Below, one piece after another: positions 16,958 to 24,918 of a stretch of DNA of 40,578 nt (positions are counted from its first letter, which is position 1; each line of letters starts with the position of its first letter). The DNA comes from JAYWAM01 sp043782425. Its GTDB lineage: Bacteria; Pseudomonadota; Gammaproteobacteria; Burkholderiales; Usitatibacteraceae. The position numbers and the translations under genes were made by a program. The stretch spans positions 1-40,578 of the forward strand of contig JAYWAM010000137.1 in assembly GCA_043782425.1 (NCBI GenBank), read 5' to 3'. Under the pieces are notes generated by a model. It saw only the letters and a list, made by a program, of their open reading frames with translations. It was not told the DNA's origin and ran no database searches.

Positions 16958-18367
16958 TTACAGCGAGTAATACATGTCGAATTCGACCGGATGCGTGGTC
17001 ATGCGAAAGCGCGTGACCTCTTCCATCTTGAGGTCTATGTAAGCGTCAATCAAGTCGTTGGAAAACACGCCGCCGCGCGTGAGGAACTCACGGTCCTTGT
17101 CGAGATAGTCCAGCGCCTGGTCGAGTGACGAACAGACGGTCGGGATTTTTGCATCCTCTTCCGGCGGCAAGTCGTAGAGGTTTTTGTCGGCCGGGTCGCC
17201 GGGGTGAATCTTGTTCTGCACACCGTCGAGTCCCGCCATCATCATTGCTGAAAATGCGAAATAGGGATTGCAGGTCGGATCGGGGAAGCGTACTTCGATG
17301 CGGCGCGCCTTGTCTGACTGCACGAACGGGATGCGGATCGAAGCCGAGCGATTGCGCGCCGAGTAGGCAAGTTTAACCGGCGCCTCAAAGCCAGGAACCA
17401 AACGTTTGTAAGAGTTGGTGCCGGGGTTGGTGATGGCATTGAGCGCGCGCGCATGCTTGATGATGCCGCCGATGTAATACAGCGCAAACTCGGACAGACC
17501 GGCATAACCCTTGCCAGCAAACAGATTCTTGCCGCCCTTCCACACCGATTGGTGCACGTGCATGCCCGAACCATTGTCACCGACTATGGGTTTGGGCATG
17601 AAGGTGGCAGTCTTGCCATAGCTGTGCGCGGTGTTGTGAACCACATATTTTAGAATCTGCGACCAGTCGGCGCGCTGTACCAGCGGGGCGAATTTGGTGC
17701 CGATTTCACATTGGCCGGCGTTGGCCACTTCGTGGTGATGCACTTCGACTTCCACGCCCATTTCTTCCAGAGCCAGACACATGGCGGAGCGAATATCCTG
17801 CAACTGATCGACCGGGGGGACCGGAAAGTAGCCGCCTTTTACGGTCGGGCGATGGCCGAGGTTGCCGCCTTCATATTTCGTGTCGCCTGACCAGGCAGCT
17901 TCTTCAGAGAAGATTTTGCAATACGAGCCGGACATGTCAACTTTCCACTCCACCGAATCGAAAATGAAAAACTCGGGCTCGGGTCCGAAATAGCACACGT
18001 CGCCCAAACCAGTAGATTTGAGGTAGGCTTCGGCGCGCTTGGCGAGCGAGCGCGGGTCGCGATCATAGCCCTTGCCGGTGGACGGCTCGAGCACGTCGCA
18101 CGTTAACAGTAACGTCGGCTCGTCGAGGAAAGGATCCATATTGGCGGTAGCCGGGTCCGGCATGAGCAGCATGTCAGAGGCTTCGATGCCTTTCCAGCCG
18201 GCGATGGAAGAGCCGTCAAAAGCATGGCCTTCAGTAAACTTGTCTTCGCCAAAAGCCTTCACTGGCACGGACACGTGCTGCTCTTTACCACGCGTGTCTG
18301 TGAAACGAAAGTCGATGAATTTGACTTCGTTTTCTTTAATCATCTTGAAAACGGCTGCTGCTGACAT
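16958..18367 (-). CDS. glnA: Glutamine synthetase type I
   Basis: GlnA condenses glutamate and ammonia with ATP to glutamine and is the main ammonia-assimilating enzyme, a cytosolic dodecamer. The 469-aa length fits GSI-beta. Signatures are FDGSSIAGWKGI, the metal site EPEFFIFD, the NGSGMHVHQS segment, KPIVGDNGSG and NPGTNSYKRLVPG. The adenylylation site KNLYDLPPEE is present with Y398, so activity is likely switched by GlnE. An AGGAG precedes the ATG. A sigma-54 promoter and paired NtrC-like sites lie upstream, and a strong terminator follows. Confidence 0.99.
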   Translation of the reverse strand: MSAAAVFKMIKENEVKFIDFRFTDTRGKEQHVSVPVKAFGEDKFTEGHAFDGSSIAGWKGIEASDMLLMPDPATANMDPFLDEPTLLLTCDVLEPSTGKGYDRDPRSLAKRAEAYLKSTGLGDVCYFGPEPEFFIFDSVEWKVDMSGSYCKIFSEEAAWSGDTKYEGGNLGHRPTVKGGYFPVPPVDQLQDIRSAMCLALEEMGVEVEVHHHEVANAGQCEIGTKFAPLVQRADWSQILKYVVHNTAHSYGKTATFMPKPIVGDNGSGMHVHQSVWKGGKNLFAGKGYAGLSEFALYYIGGIIKHARALNAITNPGTNSYKRLVPGFEAPVKLAYSARNRSASIRIPFVQSDKARRIEVRFPDPTCNPYFAFSAMMMAGLDGVQNKIHPGDPADKNLYDLPPEEDAKIPTVCSSLDQALDYLDKDREFLTRGGVFSNDLIDAYIDLKMEEVTRFRMTTHPVEFDMYYSL

Positions 18368-18431
18368 CTTTTTCTCCTAAAAAGTATTTGAACAAAAATA
18401 GTGCGGTGAAAGACTTCAAGTACCCGAAACA

Positions 18432-18445
18432 GCATGAAACATGCC
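18432..18445 (-). promoter_or_regulatory. Sigma-54 promoter of glnA
   Basis: Read on minus, the sequence is TGTGGCATG-TTTC-ATGCTG. It keeps the essential -24 GG (18444-18445) and -12 GC (18432-18433) at exact spacing, and matches TGGCACG-N4-TTGC with two substitutions. Transcription would start near 18420, about 53 nt before the glnA ATG. NtrC-type sites upstream support the call. Confidence 0.85.
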
Positions 18446-18508
18446 ACACGGATTAATGATTCATCATTTTGATTTATAAGATTTTTGCCGGGCATTGTAG
18501 GGCGTTAA

Positions 18509-18523
18509 GCCCCATAATGGGGC
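18509..18523. promoter_or_regulatory. Promoter-proximal NtrC-like site
   Basis: The palindrome GCCC-CATAATG-GGGC has the 4-7-4 layout of the NtrC consensus GCAC-N7-GTGC, with A/T to C/G changes in the half-sites. Its centre is about 96 bp upstream of the predicted start and 30 bp from the better distal site, so both lie on the same DNA face. Confidence 0.6.
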
Positions 18524-18537
18524 GCTCTCGCGATTAT

Positions 18538-18554
18538 CACACCAATATAGTGCA
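18538..18554 (-). promoter_or_regulatory. Promoter-distal NtrC binding site
   Basis: On minus this reads TGCAC-TATATTG-GTGTG, a near-perfect NtrC box (TGCAC-N7-GTGCA) with one changed half-site base pair. Its centre is about 126 bp upstream of the predicted sigma-54 start, in the range of the enhancers of E. coli glnAp2. With the weaker site 30 bp away it would allow cooperative NtrC oligomer binding. Confidence 0.82.
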
Positions 18555-18702
18555 TGACCATGGAAGTTGAAAACGAAAAGCGCTAGATTACCAGATGAGC
18601 AGGGCGGGCACATGCGGTTGTGTAACTTGCCTACGTTGAAATATGATTTATGCTAAGCGCGTGGACACAAAAAAGTGCCTACCCTACTCATTAAATATCA
18701 CC

Positions 18703-19527
18703 ATGACACCTCATTTCGCAATTATTGGTAATCCGGTTGAGCACTCCAAATCACCGCAAATTCATGCCGCGTTTGCCGCGCAAACAGGTATCACTTTGCG
18801 TTACGAGCACTTGCTGGCGCCGCTCGACGGGTTTCACGCGACGGTGGAAAAATTTCGCGCGCAGGGAGGGCGCGGGGCAAACATAACCCTGCCATTTAAA
18901 CTCGAGGCTTACGCTTTTGCCACACAAGTGTCGGATCGCGCGCGCGCGGCAGGCGCAGTCAATACTCTGCAATTTGATGCGGCCAAAGTGTTTGGTGACA
19001 ACACCGACGGGGCCGGTCTGGTGGGGGACTTGCGCACCAATCTGCATTGTGCAATCTCGGGCAAGCGCGTGTTGATCGTCGGCGCCGGCGGCGCAGCGCG
19101 CGGCGCTATTGGGCCACTGTTGGCCGAGAGGCCGGGGGACCTCGCCATCACCAATCGCACACTCTCAAGGGCGCAGGAAATTGCGCTGCACTTCAAGCAG
19201 GCAGGCGGCTTGAGGGTGCTGGCGCTGGCGGATCTTCCCGGACACCAGTTTGACATCATCATCAACGCCAGCGCCGCCAGTCTGGAAAATAGTTTGCCGC
19301 TGTTGCCGCGTGGCGCCTTTGCCGCGGGATCATTGGCTTACGACATGATGTATGGCAGGGGGCTCACTCCCTTTCTTGCGCTTGCCCAGCAGAGCGGCGC
19401 ACGCTTGGCCGATGGCCTGGGAATGCTGGTCGAGCAGGCGGCAGAATCATTTTTAATTTGGCATGGAGTCAGGCCGCTGACTGGTACAGTGCTTAGCCAA
19501 CTCAGGCAGTCTTTCCCGCTCAATTGA
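18703..19527 (+). CDS. aroE: Shikimate dehydrogenase
   Basis: AroE reduces 3-dehydroshikimate to shikimate with NADPH in aromatic amino-acid synthesis. The protein is 274 aa from the ATG at 18703. An in-frame ATG 60 bp upstream would add 20 residues not found in the family. It has IGNPVEHSKSPQIH (shikimate serines), catalytic K66 in NITLPFKLEAY, catalytic D102 in NTDGAG, and the nucleotide loop GAGGAARG. The Shine-Dalgarno is poor. The adjacent mtgA follows without a gap. Upstream is the 335-bp glnA-aroE divergent region, whose glnA side is accounted for by the regulatory sites. Confidence 0.97.
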   Translation: MTPHFAIIGNPVEHSKSPQIHAAFAAQTGITLRYEHLLAPLDGFHATVEKFRAQGGRGANITLPFKLEAYAFATQVSDRARAAGAVNTLQFDAAKVFGDNTDGAGLVGDLRTNLHCAISGKRVLIVGAGGAARGAIGPLLAERPGDLAITNRTLSRAQEIALHFKQAGGLRVLALADLPGHQFDIIINASAASLENSLPLLPRGAFAAGSLAYDMMYGRGLTPFLALAQQSGARLADGLGMLVEQAAESFLIWHGVRPLTGTVLSQLRQSFPLN

Positions 19528-19535
19528 AAATCTTC

Positions 19536-20228
19536 ATGACGATTTTTCGCTGGCTGCTGCTTGCTACAGCCGCTTTGTTTGCCATCTTGGTGCTCTATGA
19601 GGCGTGGATCTTTGGCCACATCCTGTGGTGGCGCTCGCATAACCCCGCTAGCACGGCCTTTATGCAATCGCGTCTCGAGGGCCTGCGCGAGAAAAATCCC
19701 AAGGCGGCGCTAAAGCACCAGTGGGTCGAGTACGAAAAAATCTCCGTCCATCTCAAGCGTGCGTTAATCGTTGCGGAAGACGACACCTTCGTCGATCACG
19801 AGGGATTCAACTGGGAGGCCATGCAAAAAGCCCTGGAAAAAAACCAGAAGAAGGGCAAGGTTGTGGCCGGCGGCTCGACCATATCCCAGCAGTTAGCCAA
19901 GAACTTATTTTTGTCTGGCTCGCGCTCGCTGTGGCGCAAGGGCGAAGAGGCGGTCATCACCGTCATGCTGGAAGCGCTTTTGGATAAGCAACGCATCTTC
20001 GAAATCTATCTCAACGTGATCGAATGGGGTGACGGCGTATTCGGCGCCGAGGCGGCAGCGCATCATTATTACGGCGTCTCAGCCGCGCGTCTAACTGCGG
20101 AACAAGCTGCCAAGCTAGCCGCCATGGTTCCGCGCCCGCGCTTTTATGAGCGTAACCGCGACGCGCCCTGGCTATTGAAGAAAACCGCCATTATTGTGTC
20201 GCGTATGCAAGCAGTCGAAGTACCGTGA
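19536..20228 (+). CDS. mtgA: Monofunctional peptidoglycan transglycosylase
   Basis: MtgA polymerises lipid II into glycan strands at the outer face of the inner membrane, without a transpeptidase domain. The protein is 230 aa. One N-terminal membrane anchor (about 3-22; FRWLLLATAALFAILVLYEA) precedes a GT51 domain with the catalytic glutamate in VAEDDTFVDHEGF, GGSTISQQLAKNLF, and KQRIFEIYLNVIEWGDGVFG. I chose the ATG at 19536. A TTG at 19524 overlaps the aroE stop (TTGA) and would add four residues. Coupling to aroE is likely either way. Confidence 0.95.
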   Translation: MTIFRWLLLATAALFAILVLYEAWIFGHILWWRSHNPASTAFMQSRLEGLREKNPKAALKHQWVEYEKISVHLKRALIVAEDDTFVDHEGFNWEAMQKALEKNQKKGKVVAGGSTISQQLAKNLFLSGSRSLWRKGEEAVITVMLEALLDKQRIFEIYLNVIEWGDGVFGAEAAAHHYYGVSAARLTAEQAAKLAAMVPRPRFYERNRDAPWLLKKTAIIVSRMQAVEVP

Positions 20229-20285
20229 TTGATACTAAGAATCGCCTACAATTGCGCATCGTCGCAGCCAAGCAAGGTTACCTAG

Positions 20286-21782
20286 GTGACCCAGAATACA
20301 TCTCAGCCGCCTGAGCGCCATTCCCGATCCGAACAGTTCCTCAAGGAATCCCACACTCATTTGAAGGTGCAGGATCAGCTTGAGGAGGTGGTCGAGCTAC
20401 TGCATAAACAAAAGCTGGTGGAAGGATTGGTGCAGCGTCAGACAGATAACGTGGCACGCAAGCCGGAGTTGATCGAAAGCCTGACGCACAAGCAGAGCCT
20501 TGCCGAACTCCAGCGCAAACTCGACAAGCTTCATGCGGCGGACGTGGCTTATATTCTCGAAGGCCTTCCTCTCGAAGAACGTTTGCTGGTGTGGGATCTG
20601 GTCAAGGTCGAGCGTGACGGCGAAATTCTGCTGGAGGTTTCCGACGCGGTGCGCGAGACCCTCATCGCCAGCATGGATCAGAAAGAACTGGTCGCAGCCA
20701 CCGAAAATCTCGACACCCACGAAATTGCCGACCTGGCGCCGGATCTTCCCAAGGGAGTGGTGCAAGACATTCTTGAGGCGCAGGATGTTGAGGAGCGCGC
20801 CGAACTACAGGCGGCGCTCTCCTACGAGGAGGGCACGGTAGGCGCGCTGATGGACTTCGAGGAGGTCAGCATCCGCGAAGATGTCACACTCGAGACAGCG
20901 TTGCGCTACCTGCGGCGCTACGATGAGCTTCCCGGCCAGATGGATGCCTTATTTGTGGTGGATCGCGAACACAGGCTACAGGGTGTCTTGCCGCTCAAGG
21001 CGCTGCTGGTGAACGATCCGGACATTGAGGTTTCTGCCTTGATGCTCAGGGATGTGGTTTCCTTTACGCCAGGGGACGATGCCGATACAGCGGCCCAGGC
21101 ATTTGAGCGCTATGACTTGGTGTGCGCGCCGGTGATTGATGCTAATCGCAGAATTGTCGGTCGCGTTACGGTAGACGCTGTCATGGATCATATTCGTGAG
21201 GAGCAAGAGACCAAAGAGCTTTCCAAGGTCGGCCTGCGCGAAGAGGAGGACATTTTCTCCAGCGTATGGAAAAGCGCCCGCAATCGCTGGCCGTGGCTGG
21301 CCGTCAACCTTGTCACCGCTTTCATCGCCTCGCGTGTTATTGGCGCTTTTGAGGGAAGCATCGCCAAACTTGCCGCGCTGGCGGCGCTGATGCCTATTGT
21401 CGCCGGCGTCGGCGGCAACAGCGGCAATCAGACCATCACGCTCATTGCCCGCTCTCTGGCGTTAGGTCAGATAACCGTACCCAATGCGCGGCGCATGGTG
21501 GTCAAGGAGTTAGGCATTAGCCTCATCAATGGAGCGGTTTGGGGCGGCGTGATGGGGCTGGCGGCTTATCTGCTATATGGCAGCATTTACCTCGGCTTGG
21601 TGATGGCTGCGGCGATGATTTTGAACATGCTGGTGGCGGCGCTGTCCGGACTCTTTATTCCGTTGGCGCTGGAACGCATGGGGCGCGATCCGGCGATCGG
21701 CTCTAGCGTATTGCTAACGGCCACGACTGACAGCATGGGTTTCTTTATTTTCCTTGGCTTGGCGACGGTGTTCCTGCTTTGA
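20286..21782 (+). CDS. mgtE: Magnesium transporter MgtE
   Basis: MgtE is a Mg2+-gated Mg2+ channel of the inner membrane. The 498-aa protein has a GTG start at 20286, with AAGG 8 nt upstream. The N-terminal helical superhelix domain (about 50-170) carries LEGLPLEERLLVWDLV-type repeats. Two CBS domains (about 175-300; LFVVDREHRLQGVLPL, VIDANRRIVGRVTVDAVMD) sense cytosolic Mg. The C-terminal membrane domain (about 330-498) has the pore signature PIVAGVGGNSGNQT. The first 40 residues are an extra acidic extension. No Mg riboswitch is evident in the 57-bp leader. Confidence 0.96.
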   Translation: MTQNTSQPPERHSRSEQFLKESHTHLKVQDQLEEVVELLHKQKLVEGLVQRQTDNVARKPELIESLTHKQSLAELQRKLDKLHAADVAYILEGLPLEERLLVWDLVKVERDGEILLEVSDAVRETLIASMDQKELVAATENLDTHEIADLAPDLPKGVVQDILEAQDVEERAELQAALSYEEGTVGALMDFEEVSIREDVTLETALRYLRRYDELPGQMDALFVVDREHRLQGVLPLKALLVNDPDIEVSALMLRDVVSFTPGDDADTAAQAFERYDLVCAPVIDANRRIVGRVTVDAVMDHIREEQETKELSKVGLREEEDIFSSVWKSARNRWPWLAVNLVTAFIASRVIGAFEGSIAKLAALAALMPIVAGVGGNSGNQTITLIARSLALGQITVPNARRMVVKELGISLINGAVWGGVMGLAAYLLYGSIYLGLVMAAAMILNMLVAALSGLFIPLALERMGRDPAIGSSVLLTATTDSMGFFIFLGLATVFLL

Positions 21783-22150
21783 GTCTGCTGAACACGGTCC
21801 TGTATGGCCCCGCGTTGCTGGCTCATGCCATGCCATCTGCGTGTTTCGTGATCGGCGGGTTTTTGATTGCCATGCAGCTCGGGCTGTGGCGCCTTCGGGG
21901 AAGGCGCATGGAGCGGCAATTGTTCCGCATGGCGCCGGTCTTTGGCGGTTTGCTGTGGATTATTTTCGCTCTGTACGAACTTCAGATGCAGGCGGTGACG
22001 AAGCTAGCGGCGCCTACCCTGCGCCTTGACATGCTGGTTCTTACACCGATTCTCTATGTATTTACCCTCGCCGCTCTAATCTCCCTAGTCCAGCAAATTT
22101 GCGGGCGGGCAGGGGATTTTCGCAGCACGCAGCCAGAAAAACGGGAATAG
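21779..22150 (+). CDS. Small inner-membrane protein, unknown function
   Basis: Predicted 123-aa protein with a TTG start that overlaps the mgtE stop (TTGA). It shows three likely membrane helices (about 17-37, 54-68 and 88-105; FVIGGFLIAMQLGLW, FGGLLWIIFALYEL, MLVLTPILYVFTLAALISL) and a basic cytosolic loop (RLRGRRMERQL). No family is recognised. Translational coupling to mgtE is inferred from the overlap. Confidence 0.65.
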   Translation: MSLLNTVLYGPALLAHAMPSACFVIGGFLIAMQLGLWRLRGRRMERQLFRMAPVFGGLLWIIFALYELQMQAVTKLAAPTLRLDMLVLTPILYVFTLAALISLVQQICGRAGDFRSTQPEKRE

Positions 22151-22216
22151 CAAGCGCATAACGCCAGCCGCAGGGCCGCGCCTGATGCGTCGTCTTGGGA
22201 AGTCGGGTGGGAAATA

Positions 22217-22256
22217 TCATCCGATTCGCACGACCTGGGCCGTGCGAATCGGGTGA
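22217..22256. terminator. Long hairpin between convergent genes
   Basis: A 16-bp stem (22217-22232 and 22241-22256) includes the perfect 12-bp CCGATTCGCACG/CGTGCGAATCGG, one terminal G:U and an 8-nt loop. It lies 66 bp after the mgtE-orf stop and 28 bp after the histone stop. There is no T tract, so it may stabilise 3' ends or block read-through in both directions instead of being a classic intrinsic terminator. Confidence 0.65.
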
Positions 22257-22284
22257 CGGAGCAGCAAAACCAAGCGGCCTAAAA

Positions 22285-22698
22285 CTAACTCATCGGCTTG
22301 ATGAGCGGCGTAATCACCGGGGTGATGGTCGGCGCCATGGGTTTCATGGCCGGCTTTTTTGGTGCTGCCTTTTTCTTCGGAGCCGCCTTTTTCTTGGCCG
22401 ACTTCTTAGCTACTTTTTTTTTGGGTGCTGCTTTTTTCTTGGCAGCCGGTTTTTTCTTTGCGGCTACTTTCTTCTTTGCTGCGGGTTTCTTCTTTGCTGC
22501 GGGCTTCTTCTTAGCCGCAACTTTTTTCTTGGCCGCTGGTTTTTTAGCGGCCTTCTTGGCAGCCGGTTTCTTGGCTACTTTTTTCTTGGCGGCGGGCTTC
22601 TTCTTAGCTGCAACCTTTTTCTTGGCTGCTGGCTTTTTCGCTGCCGGTTTTCTTGCGGCAGGTTTCTTAGCCGCAGGCTTCTTCTTTGCTATTGCCAT
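22285..22698 (-). CDS. H1-like Ala/Lys-rich DNA-binding protein
   Basis: Protein of 137 aa, almost entirely Ala, Lys and Pro in overlapping KKPAAKKK, KKVAAKKK and KKKAAPKK units from residue 4 to about 115, with a non-repetitive tail (PAMKPMAPTITPVITPLIKPMS). It resembles the bacterial histone H1-like (C-terminal H1) proteins of Bordetella and related betaproteobacteria, which bind DNA without sequence preference. Start at 22698 is set by AAGGAG at 22705-22710; an upstream in-frame TTG would add two residues. The coding DNA is an imperfect tandem repeat, so length may vary by slippage or recombination between strains. Confidence 0.88.
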   Translation of the reverse strand: MAIAKKKPAAKKPAARKPAAKKPAAKKKVAAKKKPAAKKKVAKKPAAKKAAKKPAAKKKVAAKKKPAAKKKPAAKKKVAAKKKPAAKKKAAPKKKVAKKSAKKKAAPKKKAAPKKPAMKPMAPTITPVITPLIKPMS

Positions 22699-23022
22699 GA
22701 TCAACTCCTTTTCGATGGTTGGACCGAATTACTTGATTCTCGCGCGGGTCATCCATTGGCGGAAGTCTCCGCGCACCAAGAATCGGTTCTTTATCGAACC
22801 CTAAGCCAACTGGCTAGTTGTGATTGCATCACATATGCATGCAATCGATTACTTGGTGAAGCGGATTCTATTACAGAAATTTTTATGTACAGCACTTTTG
22901 CTGCATGTCGAGGCTGTTTATTTGATACAGATATGTCGTAACTGGTAGCGAGGCGATACTAATCGAGGCTGCATATTCAAAATTGCACAAAAAAAATCAA
23001 TGTCGCATGCAACGCGCGCAAA
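22699..23022. other. Intergenic region upstream of the histone gene
   Basis: This 324-bp gap holds the promoter of the minus-strand histone gene and the 3' side of lysA. An imperfect inverted repeat (GATTCTCGCGCGG at 22735-22747 against CCGCGCACCAAGAATC at 22770-22785) and a GGTTC/GAACC hairpin at 22785-22800 could form structure in the histone leader. No ORF is convincing. No lysA terminator was found. Confidence 0.35.
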
Positions 23023-24282
23023 TTAACCGACAATGCGTTCGTGCGCGAACAGCTCTTGCAGCGCTTCACGCGTGCGCACCAGATGCACTGCGTCGCCCTC
23101 GACCAGCACCTCAGCGGCGCGCGGGCGGGTGTTGTAATTGGATGCCATCGCCATGCCGTAGGCGCCGGCCGACATAATCGCCAGCAGGTCGCCTTGCGCA
23201 ATATCGAGGTCACGATCCTGGCCAAGCTTGTCGGTGCTTTCGCACACCGGGCCGACAATGTCATAGCGCCGGCGCTGCCCGCCACGCGGCGCTACTGCGA
23301 CGATATCGTGGTAAGCCCCGTAGAGCGCGGGGCGCACGAGATCATTCATGGCGGCGTCAATAACGGCAAAGTGTTTGCTGCCGGCATCCTTCAAGTACTC
23401 AACGCGGGTGACAAGGACGCCGGCGTTGCCGACCAGCGAGCGTCCGGGTTCAAGCAATAACTCCATGTCGCGCGCGCCAATTCTGGCGATCAGACCGCGC
23501 AGGTAAGCGCCGATATCCATAGATTGATCCGTATCGCGGTAGCGGATGCCGATGCCGCCGCCGTTGGAGATGTGTTTGAGTTTGATACCCAGCGCCGCAA
23601 GCTCGTCGCTCAAGGCGACGATGCGCTGCATGGCATCGAACAGCGGCGCGGGGTCGATGACCTGTGAACCGATGTGGCAATCAATGCCAACGATCTCGAT
23701 ATGCGCAAGCACGGCGGCGCGCTGATAGGCTGGGATGACACGGCCATGGGAAATGCCGAACTTGTTTTCTTTCTTACCGGTCGAAATATGGGCGTGGGTT
23801 TTGGCATCCACGTCGGGATTAACGCGGATTGAGACCGGCGCCTTCTTGTGCATCGCCGCGGCAATGTTATTGATACGTTCCAGTTCGGCTTCTGATTCGA
23901 CGTTAAAGCACTTGATGTCAGCCTGTAGCGCAGCGCGGATCTCGTCGGCGCTTTTCCCCACGCCGGAAAAAACTATCCGGTCGGCGCGTCCGCCAGCGGC
24001 GAGAACACGCGCCAGCTCGCCCACCGATACGATGTCAAAACCGGCGCCGAGGCGCGCGAACACGTTGAGGATCGCCAGGTTGGAATTGGCCTTGACCGCA
24101 TAGCAAATGAGATGGGCGTGAGCGCGCAGCTCGGCCTCGAAGCCCGCATAGGCAGCCTCTAGCGCGGCGCGTGAATACACATAGCAAGGCGTACCATGAG
24201 CCTTGGCAATACTGGCCAGCGGTACGTTTTCGACGCACAGCTCGCCTGCACGGCGATGAAAAAATGGCTCGCCGAGCTTCAT
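23023..24282 (-). CDS. lysA: Diaminopimelate decarboxylase
   Basis: LysA decarboxylates meso-diaminopimelate to lysine, the last step of lysine synthesis, using PLP. The 419-aa protein starts at 24282, overlapping the lptM stop (ATGA); the frame continues upstream, but those codons belong to lptM sequence. It has PLP lysine K64 in CYAVKANSN, DIVSVGEL, the HIGSQ segment, NGGGIGI and EPGRSLVGNAG (phosphate binding), and GPVCESTDKLG (catalytic cysteine and substrate residues). It forms the usual lptM-lysA pair, divergent from cyaY. Confidence 0.98.
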   Translation of the reverse strand: MKLGEPFFHRRAGELCVENVPLASIAKAHGTPCYVYSRAALEAAYAGFEAELRAHAHLICYAVKANSNLAILNVFARLGAGFDIVSVGELARVLAAGGRADRIVFSGVGKSADEIRAALQADIKCFNVESEAELERINNIAAAMHKKAPVSIRVNPDVDAKTHAHISTGKKENKFGISHGRVIPAYQRAAVLAHIEIVGIDCHIGSQVIDPAPLFDAMQRIVALSDELAALGIKLKHISNGGGIGIRYRDTDQSMDIGAYLRGLIARIGARDMELLLEPGRSLVGNAGVLVTRVEYLKDAGSKHFAVIDAAMNDLVRPALYGAYHDIVAVAPRGGQRRRYDIVGPVCESTDKLGQDRDLDIAQGDLLAIMSAGAYGMAMASNYNTRPRAAEVLVEGDAVHLVRTREALQELFAHERIVG

Positions 24283-24452
24283 TGCGGATGTTGCAGAGTA
24301 ACGGCTTGCAGGCTGGTGATCACTACGCGCGGCATGGTTTGGTAAGCCGCCGGGGACGGCTTCAACGGCCCCTTTTGCCCGCACCCTGTCAAACTGACAA
24401 GCGCGCCGCAGGCGAGACACAATGTAGCTACAATTGAGGAGGGACGTGGCAT
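24279..24452 (-). CDS. lptM: LptM (YifL-type) small lipoprotein
   Basis: Lipoprotein of 57 aa. The start at 24452 gives a short signal peptide ending in the lipobox LTGC. The mature N-terminus is CGQKGPLKPSP, the conserved CGxKGPL signature of the YifL/LptM family. In E. coli, LptM binds LptD at the BAM complex and promotes its correct disulfide formation. Position between lysA and cyaY is the conserved location. The stop overlaps the lysA start by 4 bp. An outer-membrane location is inferred. Confidence 0.9.
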   Translation of the reverse strand: MPRPSSIVATLCLACGALVSLTGCGQKGPLKPSPAAYQTMPRVVITSLQAVTLQHPQ

Positions 24453-24491
24453 GGCGGCTATTCGAACAAACTCAAGGGATGGTATCACACG

Positions 24492-24821
24492 ATGAATGAA
24501 AGCGAATTTAACGCGCTGGTCGACGCCACATTATTACGCATCGAACGTGCGCTTGAAGCTAGCGATCTGGACCTGGAGTTCGAGACGACCAACGGCATTC
24601 TTGAGATCGAGTTCGCCAACGGCAGCAAGGTCATCATCAATCGCCAGACGCCGATGCGTGAAATCTGGGTGGCGGCGCGCTCCGGCGGGTTTCACTTCAG
24701 GCTTGCGGGTGCGCAAACAGATGCGCAATGGAACGATACGCGCGGCGGCAAAGCGCTTTTTGCGCTCCTCGAAGAGGTGGTGTCACAGCAGTCGGGCGCA
24801 CGCGCTGTTTTGCGTTTTTAG
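24492..24821 (+). CDS. cyaY: Iron-sulfur protein CyaY (frataxin homologue)
   Basis: CyaY binds iron and modulates cysteine desulfurase in Fe-S assembly. The 109-aa protein is of typical frataxin length. It has an acidic N-terminal helix (LDLEFETTNGILEIEF region) and the central motifs NGSKVIINRQTPMREIWVAARSGGFHF and the WNDTRGGKALFALL segment. It is divergent from lptM-lysA across 39 bp, the usual gene order. No Shine-Dalgarno is obvious. Confidence 0.95.
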   Translation: MNESEFNALVDATLLRIERALEASDLDLEFETTNGILEIEFANGSKVIINRQTPMREIWVAARSGGFHFRLAGAQTDAQWNDTRGGKALFALLEEVVSQQSGARAVLRF

Positions 24822-24831
24822 CAGGAGGAAG

Positions 24832-24918
24832 TTGCCGCTGAAGGCGCTGCGCCAAATAAGTTTCCTGCTTGGCGCGGCGCTTATTGCGGCGCTTGAAAAA
24901 ATCTCTAAATCGAGTTAG
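24832..24918 (+). CDS. Possible 28-aa membrane peptide after cyaY
   Basis: An AGGAGG at 24823-24828 just after the cyaY stop is followed 3 nt later by a TTG. This opens a 28-codon frame with one hydrophobic stretch (ISFLLGAALIAAL) between basic ends. The strong Shine-Dalgarno is suggestive, but the spacing is too short, the start is weak and no family is recognised. It may also be a remnant of a longer gene. Confidence 0.25.
   Translation: MPLKALRQISFLLGAALIAALEKISKSS

Noticed and set aside
20229..20285. Mg-sensing riboswitch before mgtE
   Set aside because: The leader is only 57 bp and no M-box-like conserved structure is visible.
22195..22941. 248-aa plus-strand ORF rich in Phe, Leu, Gly and Cys, and a 168-aa plus-strand ORF over the same stretch
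   Set aside because: Both are antisense shadows of the Ala/Lys codons of the histone-like gene, which has a good Shine-Dalgarno and known family composition.
24496..24918. 140-aa ORF overlapping cyaY in another frame
   Set aside because: Its Arg/Ser-rich part is a frame shadow of cyaY. Only its last 28 codons were considered as a possible separate ORF.
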